Positions 7,983 through 14,633 of a stretch of 19,645 nt of DNA are shown piece by piece. Made by a program: the position numbers and the translations under genes. The stretch covers positions 1-19,645 of the forward strand of contig CADCRD010000155.1 in assembly GCA_902803725.1 (NCBI GenBank), given 5' to 3'. The stretch comes from an uncultured Eubacteriales bacterium. GTDB taxonomy: Bacteria; Bacillota; Clostridia; Peptostreptococcales; Anaerovoracaceae. The number at the start of each line of letters is the position of its first letter. Within the stretch, counting starts at the first letter, position 1. The notes below the pieces were generated by a model. The model had not been told where the DNA came from, did not search any database, and was given only the letters and a program-made list of their open reading frames with translations.

Positions 7983-9083
7983 TTAACTTACCGGGCTTTC
8001 CGGTCTGAATGACACCGGTCTCACATGAGCTATCGCCTTTGCGAGAGTATCAAACTGTTCGGGTGTCAGCGATTGCGGCCCGTCACAGAGCGCATGCTCC
8101 GGATCATTATGTACTTCGACCATGAGCCCGTCTGCTCCGGCTGCGGTTGCTGCCATCGACATCGGCAGTACCAGCTCGCGGATGCCCGTTGCATGTGAAG
8201 GATCAACGATTATCGGCAGATGAGACTTTTCTTTGAGCCATGGAATGGCTGAAAGATCGAGCGTGTTTCTCGTAGCGGTCTCAAATGTTCGGATACCCCT
8301 TTCACATAGTATGATTCTTTCATTGCCGCCGGCCATGATATATTCGGCGCTCATGAGCAATTCTTCAAGCGTGCTGGAAAGCCCCCTTTTCAGCAGTATC
8401 GGTTTGTTGGTATGACCGAGCTCTTTGAGAAGTTCAAAATTCTGCATATTTCTGGCACCTACCTGTATGACATCGACATCTTCGAACAACTCTATCTGGG
8501 AAATATCCATGATCTCAGAAACGATCGGCAGTCCTGTTTTTTGTTTTGCTTCAAGCAGGTATTTGATGCCGGTGGCACGCATGCCCTGGAATGAGTATGG
8601 ACTCGTACGCGGTTTAAAGGCGCCTCCTCTTAAAAAACCTGCGCCAGATGCCTTGACCGATCTGGCGATCGAGATCACCTGCTCTTCACTTTCAACGGAG
8701 CAGGGTCCGGCGATTATTGAGAAATAACCTCCGCCGATTTTAGCTTCAATGCCCGAGGGCTGGCGGCTGCTGAGATGGTTGCCTTTATCGTCGGCTGTTT
8801 CTGAGTTATCTTCACCTCTTAAGATCGGACAGGATATCACAGTATCGAGCGGGTGAAATTTTCTGTTCGCATTTTTGAACGGATCAGAGATCCTCTTTAC
8901 CGTTTTGACGATGTCCAGAGCGTTGATGAGATCAGCATCGACTTCGCTGGTATCGCCGACCAGTCCCAGTATTGTGGTGTCAATGCCCTGAGACATGTGG
9001 ATCGTCAGATCCATACTCTTCAGCCACGCTACAAGATTATCAAATTGTTTTTTTTCGGGGTTTTCCTTTAATATAATAACCAT
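7983..9083 (-). CDS. aroF: DAHP synthase, type I-beta with N-terminal FBL (ACT-like) domain
   Basis: First committed step: PEP plus erythrose 4-phosphate gives DAHP. The 366-residue protein starts with a ferredoxin-like regulatory domain (about 1-70), the form in which Tyr/Phe feedback has been shown for Thermotoga and related enzymes. A TIM-barrel follows: AGPCSVE, RGGAFKPRTSPYSFQG, KRG, ERGIRTFE, DPSHATG and MVEVH, covering the PEP-binding and metal-ligand (Cys, His, Glu, Asp) positions. I set the start at 9083, where AAAGGAA lies about 9 nt upstream. An in-frame ATG at 9116 adds 11 residues but has no ribosome site. It is first in the aro transcript and has a promoter and structured leader upstream. 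Feedback sensitivity is inference. Confidence 0.94.
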   Translation of the reverse strand: MVIILKENPEKKQFDNLVAWLKSMDLTIHMSQGIDTTILGLVGDTSEVDADLINALDIVKTVKRISDPFKNANRKFHPLDTVISCPILRGEDNSETADDKGNHLSSRQPSGIEAKIGGGYFSIIAGPCSVESEEQVISIARSVKASGAGFLRGGAFKPRTSPYSFQGMRATGIKYLLEAKQKTGLPIVSEIMDISQIELFEDVDVIQVGARNMQNFELLKELGHTNKPILLKRGLSSTLEELLMSAEYIMAGGNERIILCERGIRTFETATRNTLDLSAIPWLKEKSHLPIIVDPSHATGIRELVLPMSMAATAAGADGLMVEVHNDPEHALCDGPQSLTPEQFDTLAKAIAHVRPVSFRPESPVS

Positions 9084-9146
9084 TATAAAGATTCCTTTCT
9101 TATATTCTATCTGCATTTAATATTATGCTTTGTCAAATCTGATCCG

Positions 9147-9180
9147 GCCAGGCTACTTCCCGCAGCCGGGAGCATCTGGC
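9147..9180 (-). other. Hairpin in the aroF leader
   Basis: Nested complementary arms GCCAG/CTGGC (9147-9151 with 9176-9180) and TCCCG/CGGGA (9158-9162 with 9167-9171) around a 4-nt loop lie in the predicted roughly 107-nt leader of the aro transcript. No U tract follows, so it is not an intrinsic terminator. The short reading frame beginning in the hairpin has no run of Phe, Tyr or Trp codons. A stability or protein-binding role is possible. Confidence 0.4.
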
Positions 9181-9196
9181 GTTAACAGTTTTTATA

Positions 9197-9226
9197 ATTA
9201 TACAGCTAAAGATGTTTTTTGTGCAA
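9197..9226 (-). promoter_or_regulatory. Candidate promoter of the aro cluster
   Basis: Minus-strand TTGCAC (9226-9221) and a perfect TATAAT (9202-9197) are spaced by 18 bp, placing the start of transcription near 9190. It is the best promoter in the region upstream of aroF. It probably drives aroF-tyrA-aroB-aroA-aroC, since none of the gaps between these genes contains a terminator. Confidence 0.6.
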
Positions 9227-9264
9227 AAAAAATCCCGGAGCTTATGAGCAAATCACTGAACTCA

Positions 9265-9317
9265 TTGAAATGTTACTGATAAGCAACTCATAGAACCAAT
9301 TATCAGTAAAATTTCAA
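9265..9317. repeat. Inverted repeat 1 (TTACTGATAA type), putative operator
   Basis: Arms TTGAAATGTTACTGATAA (9265-9282) and TTATCAGTAAAATTTCAA (9300-9317) are complementary at 17 of 18 positions, around a 17-bp centre. The element lies between the aroF promoter and the CoA-transferase promoter. Its core is repeated 74 bp further on at 9347-9383. The arms lack a flanking T run, so they look like protein-binding DNA rather than a terminator. Confidence 0.6.
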
Positions 9318-9343
9318 CGCTTACAGCACTTTGCATTTGGGAC

Positions 9344-9372
9344 TTGTTACTGATAAACTCATCGGATATAAA
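9344..9372 (+). promoter_or_regulatory. Promoter of the CoA-transferase gene, inside inverted repeat 2
   Basis: TTGTTA (9344-9349) and TATAAA (9367-9372) are separated by exactly 17 bp, giving a leader of about 140 nt. The left arm of inverted repeat 2 begins within the -35, and the right arm falls at the expected transcription start. A repressor bound to the repeat would block RNA polymerase. Confidence 0.55.
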
Positions 9373-9383
9373 GATATCAGTAA
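9347..9383. repeat. Inverted repeat 2 (TTACTGATA/TATCAGTAA), putative operator
   Basis: Arms TTACTGATA (9347-9355) and TATCAGTAA (9375-9383) are perfectly complementary across a 19-bp centre. This second copy shares with repeat 1 the 11-mer GTTACTGATAA, an internal ACTCAT, and the 15-mer TATCAGTAAAATTTC. It straddles the promoter of the downstream CoA-transferase. The rest of the 9384-9522 leader shows only a ribosome site (GAAAGG ending at 9510) and no gene. Confidence 0.6.
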
Positions 9384-9522
9384 AATTTCGGCGTCCGAGG
9401 GTTTTCGCGGATCGTCAATACCAATGCATGGAACAGGAAATACAAAAATGTGATGCTATTAAAAGGCAGTAATGATAAACTGGAGTTGTATGGAATATTT
9501 TTGAGAAAGGCTGTAAACAAAA

Positions 9523-11082
9523 ATGGAAGTAATCGATGTCAGACAGTTGAGAGATGTAATAAAAGATGGTGACAGCATTGCCGCTACGGGATTTTCAAAA
9601 TCAGGGATGCCGTTTTATCTGTTTAAGGGAATCGAAGACAGTTTTCTTGAATGCGGACATCCGTGTGATCTGGAATTCAACTGCGTTGCGATGGGAGGCG
9701 TGAATATACCGGGAACTTATCATGATCATTTCGGACACCGCGGTCTGTTGTCAAAAATCAGGGTATCGCATATTGCACTGGCACCTGGCATAAACGAACA
9801 GATAGATAATAATATTATCCCGGGCTATATGTATCCGCTGGGAGTTTTGGCACAGCTGTATCGCGACATGGGCGCGGGAAAGCCGGGAGTCATCAGCAAA
9901 GTTGGTCTGGGAACTTATGTCGACCCGAGGCAGGAAGGCGGACGCATGAATTCAATTTCAGTGGGCGATGTTGCAAAACTGATAAAGATCGATGGTGAAG
10001 AGTGGCTGTTTTATCCGAAATTCGGACTGGACGTGGCGCTTATAAAAGCAACATATGCTGACACCAAAGGAAATATCTCGCTGGATAAAGAACCCTGCAA
10101 GTCTGATGCTTTTATTGCGGCTCAGGCAGTCAAACAAAACGGCGGAACTGTTATAGTTCAGGTTGAGGAAATCGTTGATTATCCGCAAATACCCGCCAGA
10201 GAAGTTGAGATCCCGGATTTTCTGGTTGATTATGTTGTGATAGAGCCTGTGGAACTGCGAAGGCAGACGGCGGGAACCGTCTATGAACCGGCTCTGTGTC
10301 AGAAAGAGAGAGCCGATCTTTCAGAGCTTACGCCAAAACCGCTGAATATCAGAAAGATCATTGCGCGCCGTGCCACCATGGAACTCAATGAAGGCGACCG
10401 TGTAAACCTTGGATACGGAATACCGGAATTGTGCGGAGACGTTGCTGCTGAAGAGGGAATGGAGGATGCTTTTACTCTGACGGTTGAATGCGGGCTGATA
10501 GGCGGAGTGCCCGGTTCAGGATGGGATTTCGGCGCAGCAAGAAACGCTGACTATGTGACTGATATTGTGGGCATCATGGACTGGTACGATGGAGGCGGAC
10601 TTGACAGCTGTGTTCTGGGAATGGCCGAAGTTGACAGCACCGGTAATGTAAATGTTACGAAGTTTGGCTCCTGGACAGGTCCGGGAGGATTCATAAATAT
10701 AACAAACAGTGCTGAAACAAATGTTTTCTGCGGCACCATGACGGCCGGCGGGCTGAAGGTTGCAGCATCTGACGGGAGGCTGGAGATAGTTCAGGAAGGG
10801 AAAAAGAAAAAATTCGTTAATAAGGTCGAACAGATATCATTCAATGCGCTCCTGGCAAAACAAGCCGGACACAGCGTCATTTATATTACTGAGCGCGCAG
10901 TTTTTGAACTAACGGATGAAGGGTTAGTACTGACTGAAATTGCTCCGGGCATCGACCTTGAGACCCAGATCCTGAGCCAGATCGACTTCGATGTGAAAAT
11001 AGCCGCTGACCTCAAAGAGATGGATCCGCGGATATTTACAGATGAGCCAATGGGACTTTCTGAACGAGGTCTTTCAAAATAA
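9523..11082 (+). CDS. Class I acyl-CoA transferase (propionate/acetate CoA-transferase type)
   Basis: Moves CoA between acyl-CoA and carboxylic acids such as acetate, propionate or lactate, as in fermentative propionate CoA-transferases. The 519-residue chain contains both the alpha-like half (SKSGMP near residue 25, FGHRGLLSKIR, GLGTYVDPRQEGG) and the beta-like half (GYGIPELCG, TVECGLIGGVP, GSWTGPGGFINI). E322 in TVECG is at the position of the catalytic glutamate that forms the glutamyl-CoA intermediate. The size and fused order fit the Pct/YdiF family; the exact acyl substrate cannot be read from sequence. The start has GAAAGG 12 nt upstream, a rather long spacing. It is divergent from aroF, with operator-like repeats over its promoter. 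It ends 2 nt from the converging XRE gene. Confidence 0.9.
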   Translation: MEVIDVRQLRDVIKDGDSIAATGFSKSGMPFYLFKGIEDSFLECGHPCDLEFNCVAMGGVNIPGTYHDHFGHRGLLSKIRVSHIALAPGINEQIDNNIIPGYMYPLGVLAQLYRDMGAGKPGVISKVGLGTYVDPRQEGGRMNSISVGDVAKLIKIDGEEWLFYPKFGLDVALIKATYADTKGNISLDKEPCKSDAFIAAQAVKQNGGTVIVQVEEIVDYPQIPAREVEIPDFLVDYVVIEPVELRRQTAGTVYEPALCQKERADLSELTPKPLNIRKIIARRATMELNEGDRVNLGYGIPELCGDVAAEEGMEDAFTLTVECGLIGGVPGSGWDFGAARNADYVTDIVGIMDWYDGGGLDSCVLGMAEVDSTGNVNVTKFGSWTGPGGFINITNSAETNVFCGTMTAGGLKVAASDGRLEIVQEGKKKKFVNKVEQISFNALLAKQAGHSVIYITERAVFELTDEGLVLTEIAPGIDLETQILSQIDFDVKIAADLKEMDPRIFTDEPMGLSERGLSK

Positions 11083-11084
11083 AA

Positions 11085-11414
11085 TCATTTCATGTTTTTC
11101 AGCAACTGCCGCGACATATCATAGACGATCTGTTTTTCCCTGACAGTATGACCATCAAGAAGATCCTTAAAGTCTTTATCGAATGTGGAGTATGATACCT
11201 TCACACTGTCATGCAGCAGGGAGTCAACAGTAGTATTCAGTGCGTTTGCAACTGCAACGATTGCTTCGAGGCTGGCTTTTGTTCGTCCTGTTTCCATGTG
11301 GCTGATATGAGAGACCGATAAATCAACTATTTCGGATAGCTGTTCCTGGGTCAGGTCATTTATCTCTCTGGCATTTTTGATCCTGAGCCCCAATGCTTTG
11401 TAATCAACTGCCAT
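11085..11414 (-). CDS. XRE-family transcriptional regulator
   Basis: A 109-residue protein with an N-terminal HTH_3 domain (about residues 9-66): RIKNAREINDLTQEQLSEIV, SVSHISHMETGRTKASLEAI, then VANALN and DSLL. The C-terminal 40 residues are charged and of no recognised family. The start at 11414 is chosen for its strong GGAGG, 7 nt upstream; an in-frame ATG at 11432 would add six residues without a comparable site. It lies tail-to-tail with the CoA-transferase and divergent from the OPT leader. It could regulate either, or itself; nothing in the sequence decides this. Confidence 0.88.
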   Translation of the reverse strand: MAVDYKALGLRIKNAREINDLTQEQLSEIVDLSVSHISHMETGRTKASLEAIVAVANALNTTVDSLLHDSVKVSYSTFDKDFKDLLDGHTVREKQIVYDMSRQLLKNMK

Positions 11415-11467
11415 ACGGAGACCTCCGTTCACATTTCATACAAACTTAAACTGTAAGCATATTTTTA

Positions 11468-11496
11468 TTGTATTCTATCTTTCAGAGACTTATAAT
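11468..11496 (+). promoter_or_regulatory. Promoter for the structured leader RNA upstream of the OPT gene
   Basis: TTGTAT (11468-11473) and a perfect TATAAT (11491-11496) at 17-bp spacing predict a transcript beginning near 11503, directly before the folded region. It lies about 390 nt ahead of the transporter start, which is far for an ordinary promoter but usual for a leader with a regulatory RNA. Confidence 0.6.
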
Positions 11497-11502
11497 AAAC
11501 TA

Positions 11503-11664
11503 ACAGCACTATTTTAAGTAAATATGTGCATAGAGACCAAGTTTGCCGGGAGTGTTGGCTGCAAACACCACGCGAAAATGCGCCATATCAGGCAAGCCGG
11601 CTCTTAGTAAAATATACTGATTACTTAAGACGGATGTCAGCGTGTGCAGCTGACATTTGTTTTT
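11503..11664 (+). ncRNA. Structured RNA with terminator: candidate orphan riboswitch/attenuator or small RNA
   Basis: After the 11468 promoter the RNA can close an 8-bp stem TTAAGTAA (11514-11521) with TTACTTAA (11621-11628). Inside are GCCGG/CCGGC (11545-11549 with 11597-11601), or alternatively TTGCC/GGCAA (11543-11547 with 11591-11595). There is also a hairpin GTGTT/AACAC (11552-11556 with 11564-11568) and a short CGC/GCG hairpin around 11571-11582. A terminator follows at once. GCTGC and ACAC (11558-11568, with a 2-nt bulge) could instead pair with GTGTGCAGC (11642-11650) in the terminator, giving a possible antiterminator. No protein-coding frame of substance is present. I could not match the conserved cores of T-box, TPP, FMN, SAM-I, cobalamin, purine, lysine, glycine, ZTP, THF, c-di-GMP or fluoride RNAs. 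Confidence 0.5.
11634..11664 (+). terminator. Intrinsic terminator in the OPT leader
   Basis: ATGTCAGC (11634-11641) pairs perfectly with GCTGACAT (11649-11656) around a 7-nt loop, followed by TTGTTTTT to 11664. It lies upstream of the transporter and downstream of no coding gene on this strand. It therefore either ends a small RNA or makes read-through into the transporter conditional. Confidence 0.75.
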
Positions 11665-11718
11665 AATGGTATGAAAAATCAAAAAAGAAATAATCATATA
11701 AAAAAGTTCGTAGACAGG

Positions 11719-11747
11719 TACACAAATGGTTAGAATGGTGTTATACT
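11719..11747 (+). promoter_or_regulatory. Second candidate promoter ahead of the OPT transporter
   Basis: TACACA (11719-11724) and TATACT (11742-11747), 17 bp apart, lie past the terminator and about 140 nt from the transporter start. If used, the operon is expressed even when the upstream terminator is closed. Confidence 0.45.
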
Positions 11748-11750
11748 ATG

Positions 11751-11863
11751 TGCGCTTAACGAGTATCTATCCAAAAGATATGTTGAGCGCATTTTATTTG
11801 CGCCGGAAAATCCGAGCAAATAAATCATATTCATTATTGTATTGCGTCTGTCAAAATCAGACG
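11751..11863 (+). other. Three consecutive hairpins in the OPT 5' leader
   Basis: Hairpin 1: TGCGCTTAAC (11751-11760) with GTTGAGCGCA (11782-11791), 10 bp with one G-U pair, plus inner TATCT/AGATA. Hairpin 2: TTATTTGC (11794-11801) with GCAAATAA (11816-11823), 8 bp, plus inner CGG/CCG. Hairpin 3: CGTCTG/CAGACG (11845-11850 with 11858-11863), directly before the ribosome site AAAGGAGG (11867-11874). GCGCA (11787-11791) can also pair with TGCGC (11799-11803), which would break hairpins 1 and 2. This gives a possible two-state leader. Confidence 0.45.
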
Positions 11864-11884
11864 GTAAAAGGAGGATTTGTTAAA

Positions 11885-13822
11885 ATGAACAACAAAGATT
11901 CAGAGTTCAAGCCGTATGTTCCGGCTGACAAGGTCATGCCGGAATTTACGGGAACTTCGATCATCCTCGGTATCATTCTGGCCATCGTATTCGGCGGTGC
12001 GAATGCTTATCTGGGGCTGAGGGTTGGACTCACAGTGTCGGCATCGATTCCTGCTGCGGTTATATCCATGGGTATCATTCGCATGATCATGAAAAAGGAA
12101 TCGATTCTGGAAAACAACATGGTACAGACAATAGGTTCTGCCGGTGAATCACTGGCGGCAGGTGCAATCTTCACACTGCCGGCAGTATTTATGTGGGCAG
12201 AAGAAGGCGTCGGAGCAGTTCCAAGCTATCTGACCATCGCACTTGTCTGCATCAGCGGCGGTCTTCTGGGCGTTTGCTTTATGATCCCGCTGCGCAGCGC
12301 AGTTATCGTCAAGGAGCATGGAGTTCTGCCGTATCCGGAAGGCACTGCATGTGCTGAGGTCCTGATCGCCGGCGAGAAGGGAGGTTCAGCTGCAGGCACT
12401 GTATTTGCAGGATTGGGTATCGCTGCTCTGTACAAATTCATCGCTGACGGTCTCAAGCTCTTCCCGAGCGAAGTAGACTGGGCATTTAAAAAGTATGATG
12501 GCGCCGGAATAGGCATGGATGTTCTGCCGGCTCTTGGCGGTGTAGGATTCATCGTCGGACCGAGGATCACATCATTCATGTTCTCGGGCGGCGTGGTTGC
12601 ATGGTTTGTCATGATGCCGCTTATCAAAGCGTTCGGCGGAGATACAGTAATGTTTCCGGCGACCGATCCTATCAAAAGTCTTGATACCTGGGGACTTTGG
12701 GGAAGTTACATCAAATATATAGGTGCAGGTGCAGTTGCTACGGCAGGTATAGTATCGCTGATCAAAACACTGCCGCTGATCATCAAAACATTTGCGGAAA
12801 ACATCAAGAGTCTCAAAAACAGAGACGGCTCTGACGAAACGCTTAACAGAACAGGCAAAGATCTCGACTTCAAATGGATCGTTGCCATGCTGATCATAGT
12901 AATGGCTGTCCTGATCTTCTGGCCTACTATTCCGATTGGATTCGGAGCTGCACTGCTGATAATCATATTCGGCTTTTTCTTTGCAACAGTTTCATCGAGA
13001 ATGGTCGGTATTGTAGGAAGCTCCAACAACCCGGTGTCAGGTATGTGCATCGCGACGCTGCTGTTCTCTACTATCATACTTAAAGCCGTAGGTGATACAG
13101 GCAGTGCAGGAATGCTGACGGCTATCATGATCGGTACAGTTATCTGTATCGTTGCCGCCATGGCAGGAGATATGTCACAGGACCTGAAGACAGGATATAT
13201 CGTAGGTGCCACACCGTACAAACAGCAGATCGGTGAAGTTATCGGTTCTATTGCGGCAGGTCTTTCCATCGCAGGAGTACTGTATCTGCTGAATTCTGCA
13301 TGGGGATTCGGAGGACAGGAATTGCCGGCACCACAGGCTACTCTGATGAAGATGGTAATCGAAGGAGTAATGGATGCAAATCTCCCCTGGGGACTGGTAT
13401 TTGCAGGTGCGTTCTTCGCTCTGGTGATTGAGATCCTGAGACTCCCGGCAATGCCGGTAGCGATCGGTCTGTATTTGCCGATACATCTGACGTCAGCTCT
13501 GATGGTTGGCGGTCTTGTAAGACTGCTTCTTGACAAGAAGAAGTTTAAAAATGAAGAAGATCGTGATAAGGTCATCAACAGCGGAATTATTTATTCATCT
13601 GGTATGATCGCAGGCGAAGGTCTTGTTGGTATCCTTCTGGCAGGACTCGCTGTTATTCCGGCTGGAAACTCCACATTGGGTCAGATCATTGATATTTCAG
13701 GAAAAATCAGCCTTGGACAGATTGGAGCTCTTGTATTCTTTGCTCTGCTGCTGCTGTCAATACTGAAGTTCTCTCTCTGGAACAAGAAGGTCTACACAGA
13801 TTACAATGAAGAAGATAAATAA
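11885..13822 (+). CDS. OPT-family oligopeptide transporter
   Basis: A 645-residue polytopic membrane protein of the OPT superfamily, expected to import small peptides or peptide-like ligands in symport. Many hydrophobic helices are visible, beginning with TGTSIILGIILAIVFGGANA, followed by the typical NAYLGLRVGLTVSASIPAAV and NNMVQTIGSAGESLAAGAIF segments. Late segments include GDMSQDLKTGYIVGATP and IVGPRITSFMFSGGV. Some OPT members carry metal-chelates rather than peptides, so the ligand is not fixed. I chose the ATG at 11885 because AAAGGAGG lies 10 nt before it and the family starts here; the frame is open to 11726 but the extra 53 residues look like leader sequence. It overlaps the next gene by 17 nt, and a long structured leader precedes it. 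Confidence 0.92.
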   Translation: MNNKDSEFKPYVPADKVMPEFTGTSIILGIILAIVFGGANAYLGLRVGLTVSASIPAAVISMGIIRMIMKKESILENNMVQTIGSAGESLAAGAIFTLPAVFMWAEEGVGAVPSYLTIALVCISGGLLGVCFMIPLRSAVIVKEHGVLPYPEGTACAEVLIAGEKGGSAAGTVFAGLGIAALYKFIADGLKLFPSEVDWAFKKYDGAGIGMDVLPALGGVGFIVGPRITSFMFSGGVVAWFVMMPLIKAFGGDTVMFPATDPIKSLDTWGLWGSYIKYIGAGAVATAGIVSLIKTLPLIIKTFAENIKSLKNRDGSDETLNRTGKDLDFKWIVAMLIIVMAVLIFWPTIPIGFGAALLIIIFGFFFATVSSRMVGIVGSSNNPVSGMCIATLLFSTIILKAVGDTGSAGMLTAIMIGTVICIVAAMAGDMSQDLKTGYIVGATPYKQQIGEVIGSIAAGLSIAGVLYLLNSAWGFGGQELPAPQATLMKMVIEGVMDANLPWGLVFAGAFFALVIEILRLPAMPVAIGLYLPIHLTSALMVGGLVRLLLDKKKFKNEEDRDKVINSGIIYSSGMIAGEGLVGILLAGLAVIPAGNSTLGQIIDISGKISLGQIGALVFFALLLLSILKFSLWNKKVYTDYNEEDK

Positions 13823-14171
13823 AAAATCAGCTGAAAATTACCTGGACAAGGTTCCCGCCATAGTGCGGGACCTTGACTGGGACATTACAGACGGTGTCGT
13901 TGTCATTCACCAGCAGAATAAAGGCTTTTATGCAAAGATAGCTCAGAAATTTTTTAAAACGCCTGAGACGAGCCATATCAGACTGGATGAATTCGGCACG
14001 TATGTCTGGCAGTGCATTGACGGAAAGAGCAATGTCCATGAGATCGGCAAGAAAGTTGAAAAAGAATTCGGCAAGAAAGCCGAACCGCTCTACGAAAGGC
14101 TGAGCCAGTTCATGGAGACTCTGAGCCGTGTGCATTATATTGAGTTCGTTACGGCCGAAAAAGACGCATAA
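13806..14171 (+). CDS. PqqD-family (RiPP recognition element-like) protein
   Basis: A 121-residue soluble protein whose middle matches PqqD: SHIRLDEFGTYVWQCIDGKSNVHEIGKKV (about 56-84), then EPLYERLSQFMETL (93-106). Family members bind leader peptides for radical-SAM or other RiPP enzymes, or act as stand-alone small adaptors. No radical-SAM or precursor-peptide gene is seen nearby. The start lies inside the OPT gene (17-nt overlap, different frame) without a clear ribosome site, so translation is probably coupled to the transporter. The pairing with a transporter suggests a role in handling a peptide substrate or in the transporter's function. That is inference. Confidence 0.78.
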   Translation: MKKINKKSAENYLDKVPAIVRDLDWDITDGVVVIHQQNKGFYAKIAQKFFKTPETSHIRLDEFGTYVWQCIDGKSNVHEIGKKVEKEFGKKAEPLYERLSQFMETLSRVHYIEFVTAEKDA

Positions 14172-14208
14172 GCGAATTCATTTACATTATAATTATGGAG
14201 AAAAACAA

Positions 14209-14574
14209 ATGAGCCACACAATGACCATAGTGATCGGTATTATATTGTTTGCTCTGGCAACGATGCTGCTGTATGGAATCGGGCTGAAACGTAAGGCGAC
14301 CGAGGAAAAGCGTCTGAACGATATGCTGCTCAACAACAGTGCTCGCCGGGTCCTTAAATACCTGAAGAATCACGACTATGTCACAAAGGATGAGATCGGT
14401 TACATAATAAATGATGTAAAGGCCAGTGAGTTCCACTCAAAGAAAACAGCTGTTATCAGTGACGGCAGGATATTTCAGGATGAACTGGCTGGTTTCATGC
14501 TGGAAAAAGGCTACATTTGCGAAGCAAAAATAAAAGGCAGGAGAGTGTATGTTCTGCCGGAAAAAAACAAATAA
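14209..14574 (+). CDS. Small membrane-anchored protein with winged-helix-like C-terminus, unknown function
   Basis: I do not recognise this 121-residue protein as a named family. Residues 5-26 (TMTIVIGIILFALATMLLYGIG) form one N-terminal transmembrane helix without a signal-peptidase site, followed by KRK, so the bulk should be cytosolic. Residues 45-117 read like a winged helix: ARRVLKYLKNHDYVTKDEIGYI, a middle with FHSKK, FQDELAGFMLEKGYI, then a KGRRVYVL wing. The start at 14209 is chosen for TGGAG 8 nt upstream; the frame is open to 14128 but the extra 27 residues lie in the previous gene. It sits 37 nt after the PqqD-like gene and is likely in the same operon. A membrane-tethered regulator or an accessory of the transporter are two options. 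Confidence 0.65.
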   Translation: MSHTMTIVIGIILFALATMLLYGIGLKRKATEEKRLNDMLLNNSARRVLKYLKNHDYVTKDEIGYIINDVKASEFHSKKTAVISDGRIFQDELAGFMLEKGYICEAKIKGRRVYVLPEKNK

Positions 14575-14585
14575 TAAAGAGTAAG

Positions 14586-14608
14586 GGCGGACCGTCGAAC
14601 GGTCTGCC
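14586..14608 (+). terminator. Terminator-like hairpin between 14574 and pepD
   Basis: GGCGGACCGT (14586-14595) pairs with ACGGTCTGCC (14599-14608), 10 bp with one G-U, around a CGA loop. The following TGTAATTTTG is a poor U tract, so termination may be partial. It could reduce expression of pepD relative to the transporter genes. Confidence 0.5.
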
Positions 14609-14633
14609 TGTAATTTTGAAGGGGTGAAAGACG

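Noticed and set aside
9127..9139. Minus-strand TTGACA near aroF as the aro promoter
   Set aside because: No -10 element at a suitable distance; the TTGCAC/TATAAT pair at 9197-9226 is better.
9117..9260. T-box or Phe/Tyr/Trp leader-peptide attenuator upstream of aroF
   Set aside because: No T-box sequence (AGGGTGGNACCGCG) on the minus strand, no terminator U run after the hairpin, and no aromatic-codon run in the short frame.
9265..9391. CRISPR-like array
   Set aside because: Only two repeat units, each an inverted repeat with an unlike centre; no further copies, leader or cas genes.
11503..11664. tRNA or 6S/SRP-type RNA
   Set aside because: No tRNA acceptor/T-loop pattern (GTTCGA) and no SRP GGAAG-type tetraloop motif; the multi-branched fold with terminator fits a cis-regulatory RNA better.
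11726..11884. N-terminal extension of the OPT transporter
   Set aside because: The 53 extra residues cover the hairpin leader, and the AAAGGAGG site lies before 11885.
12706..13578. Long open frame on the minus strand opposite the OPT gene
   Set aside because: It is the shadow of a high-scoring membrane protein frame; its translation has no domain pattern and no ribosome site.
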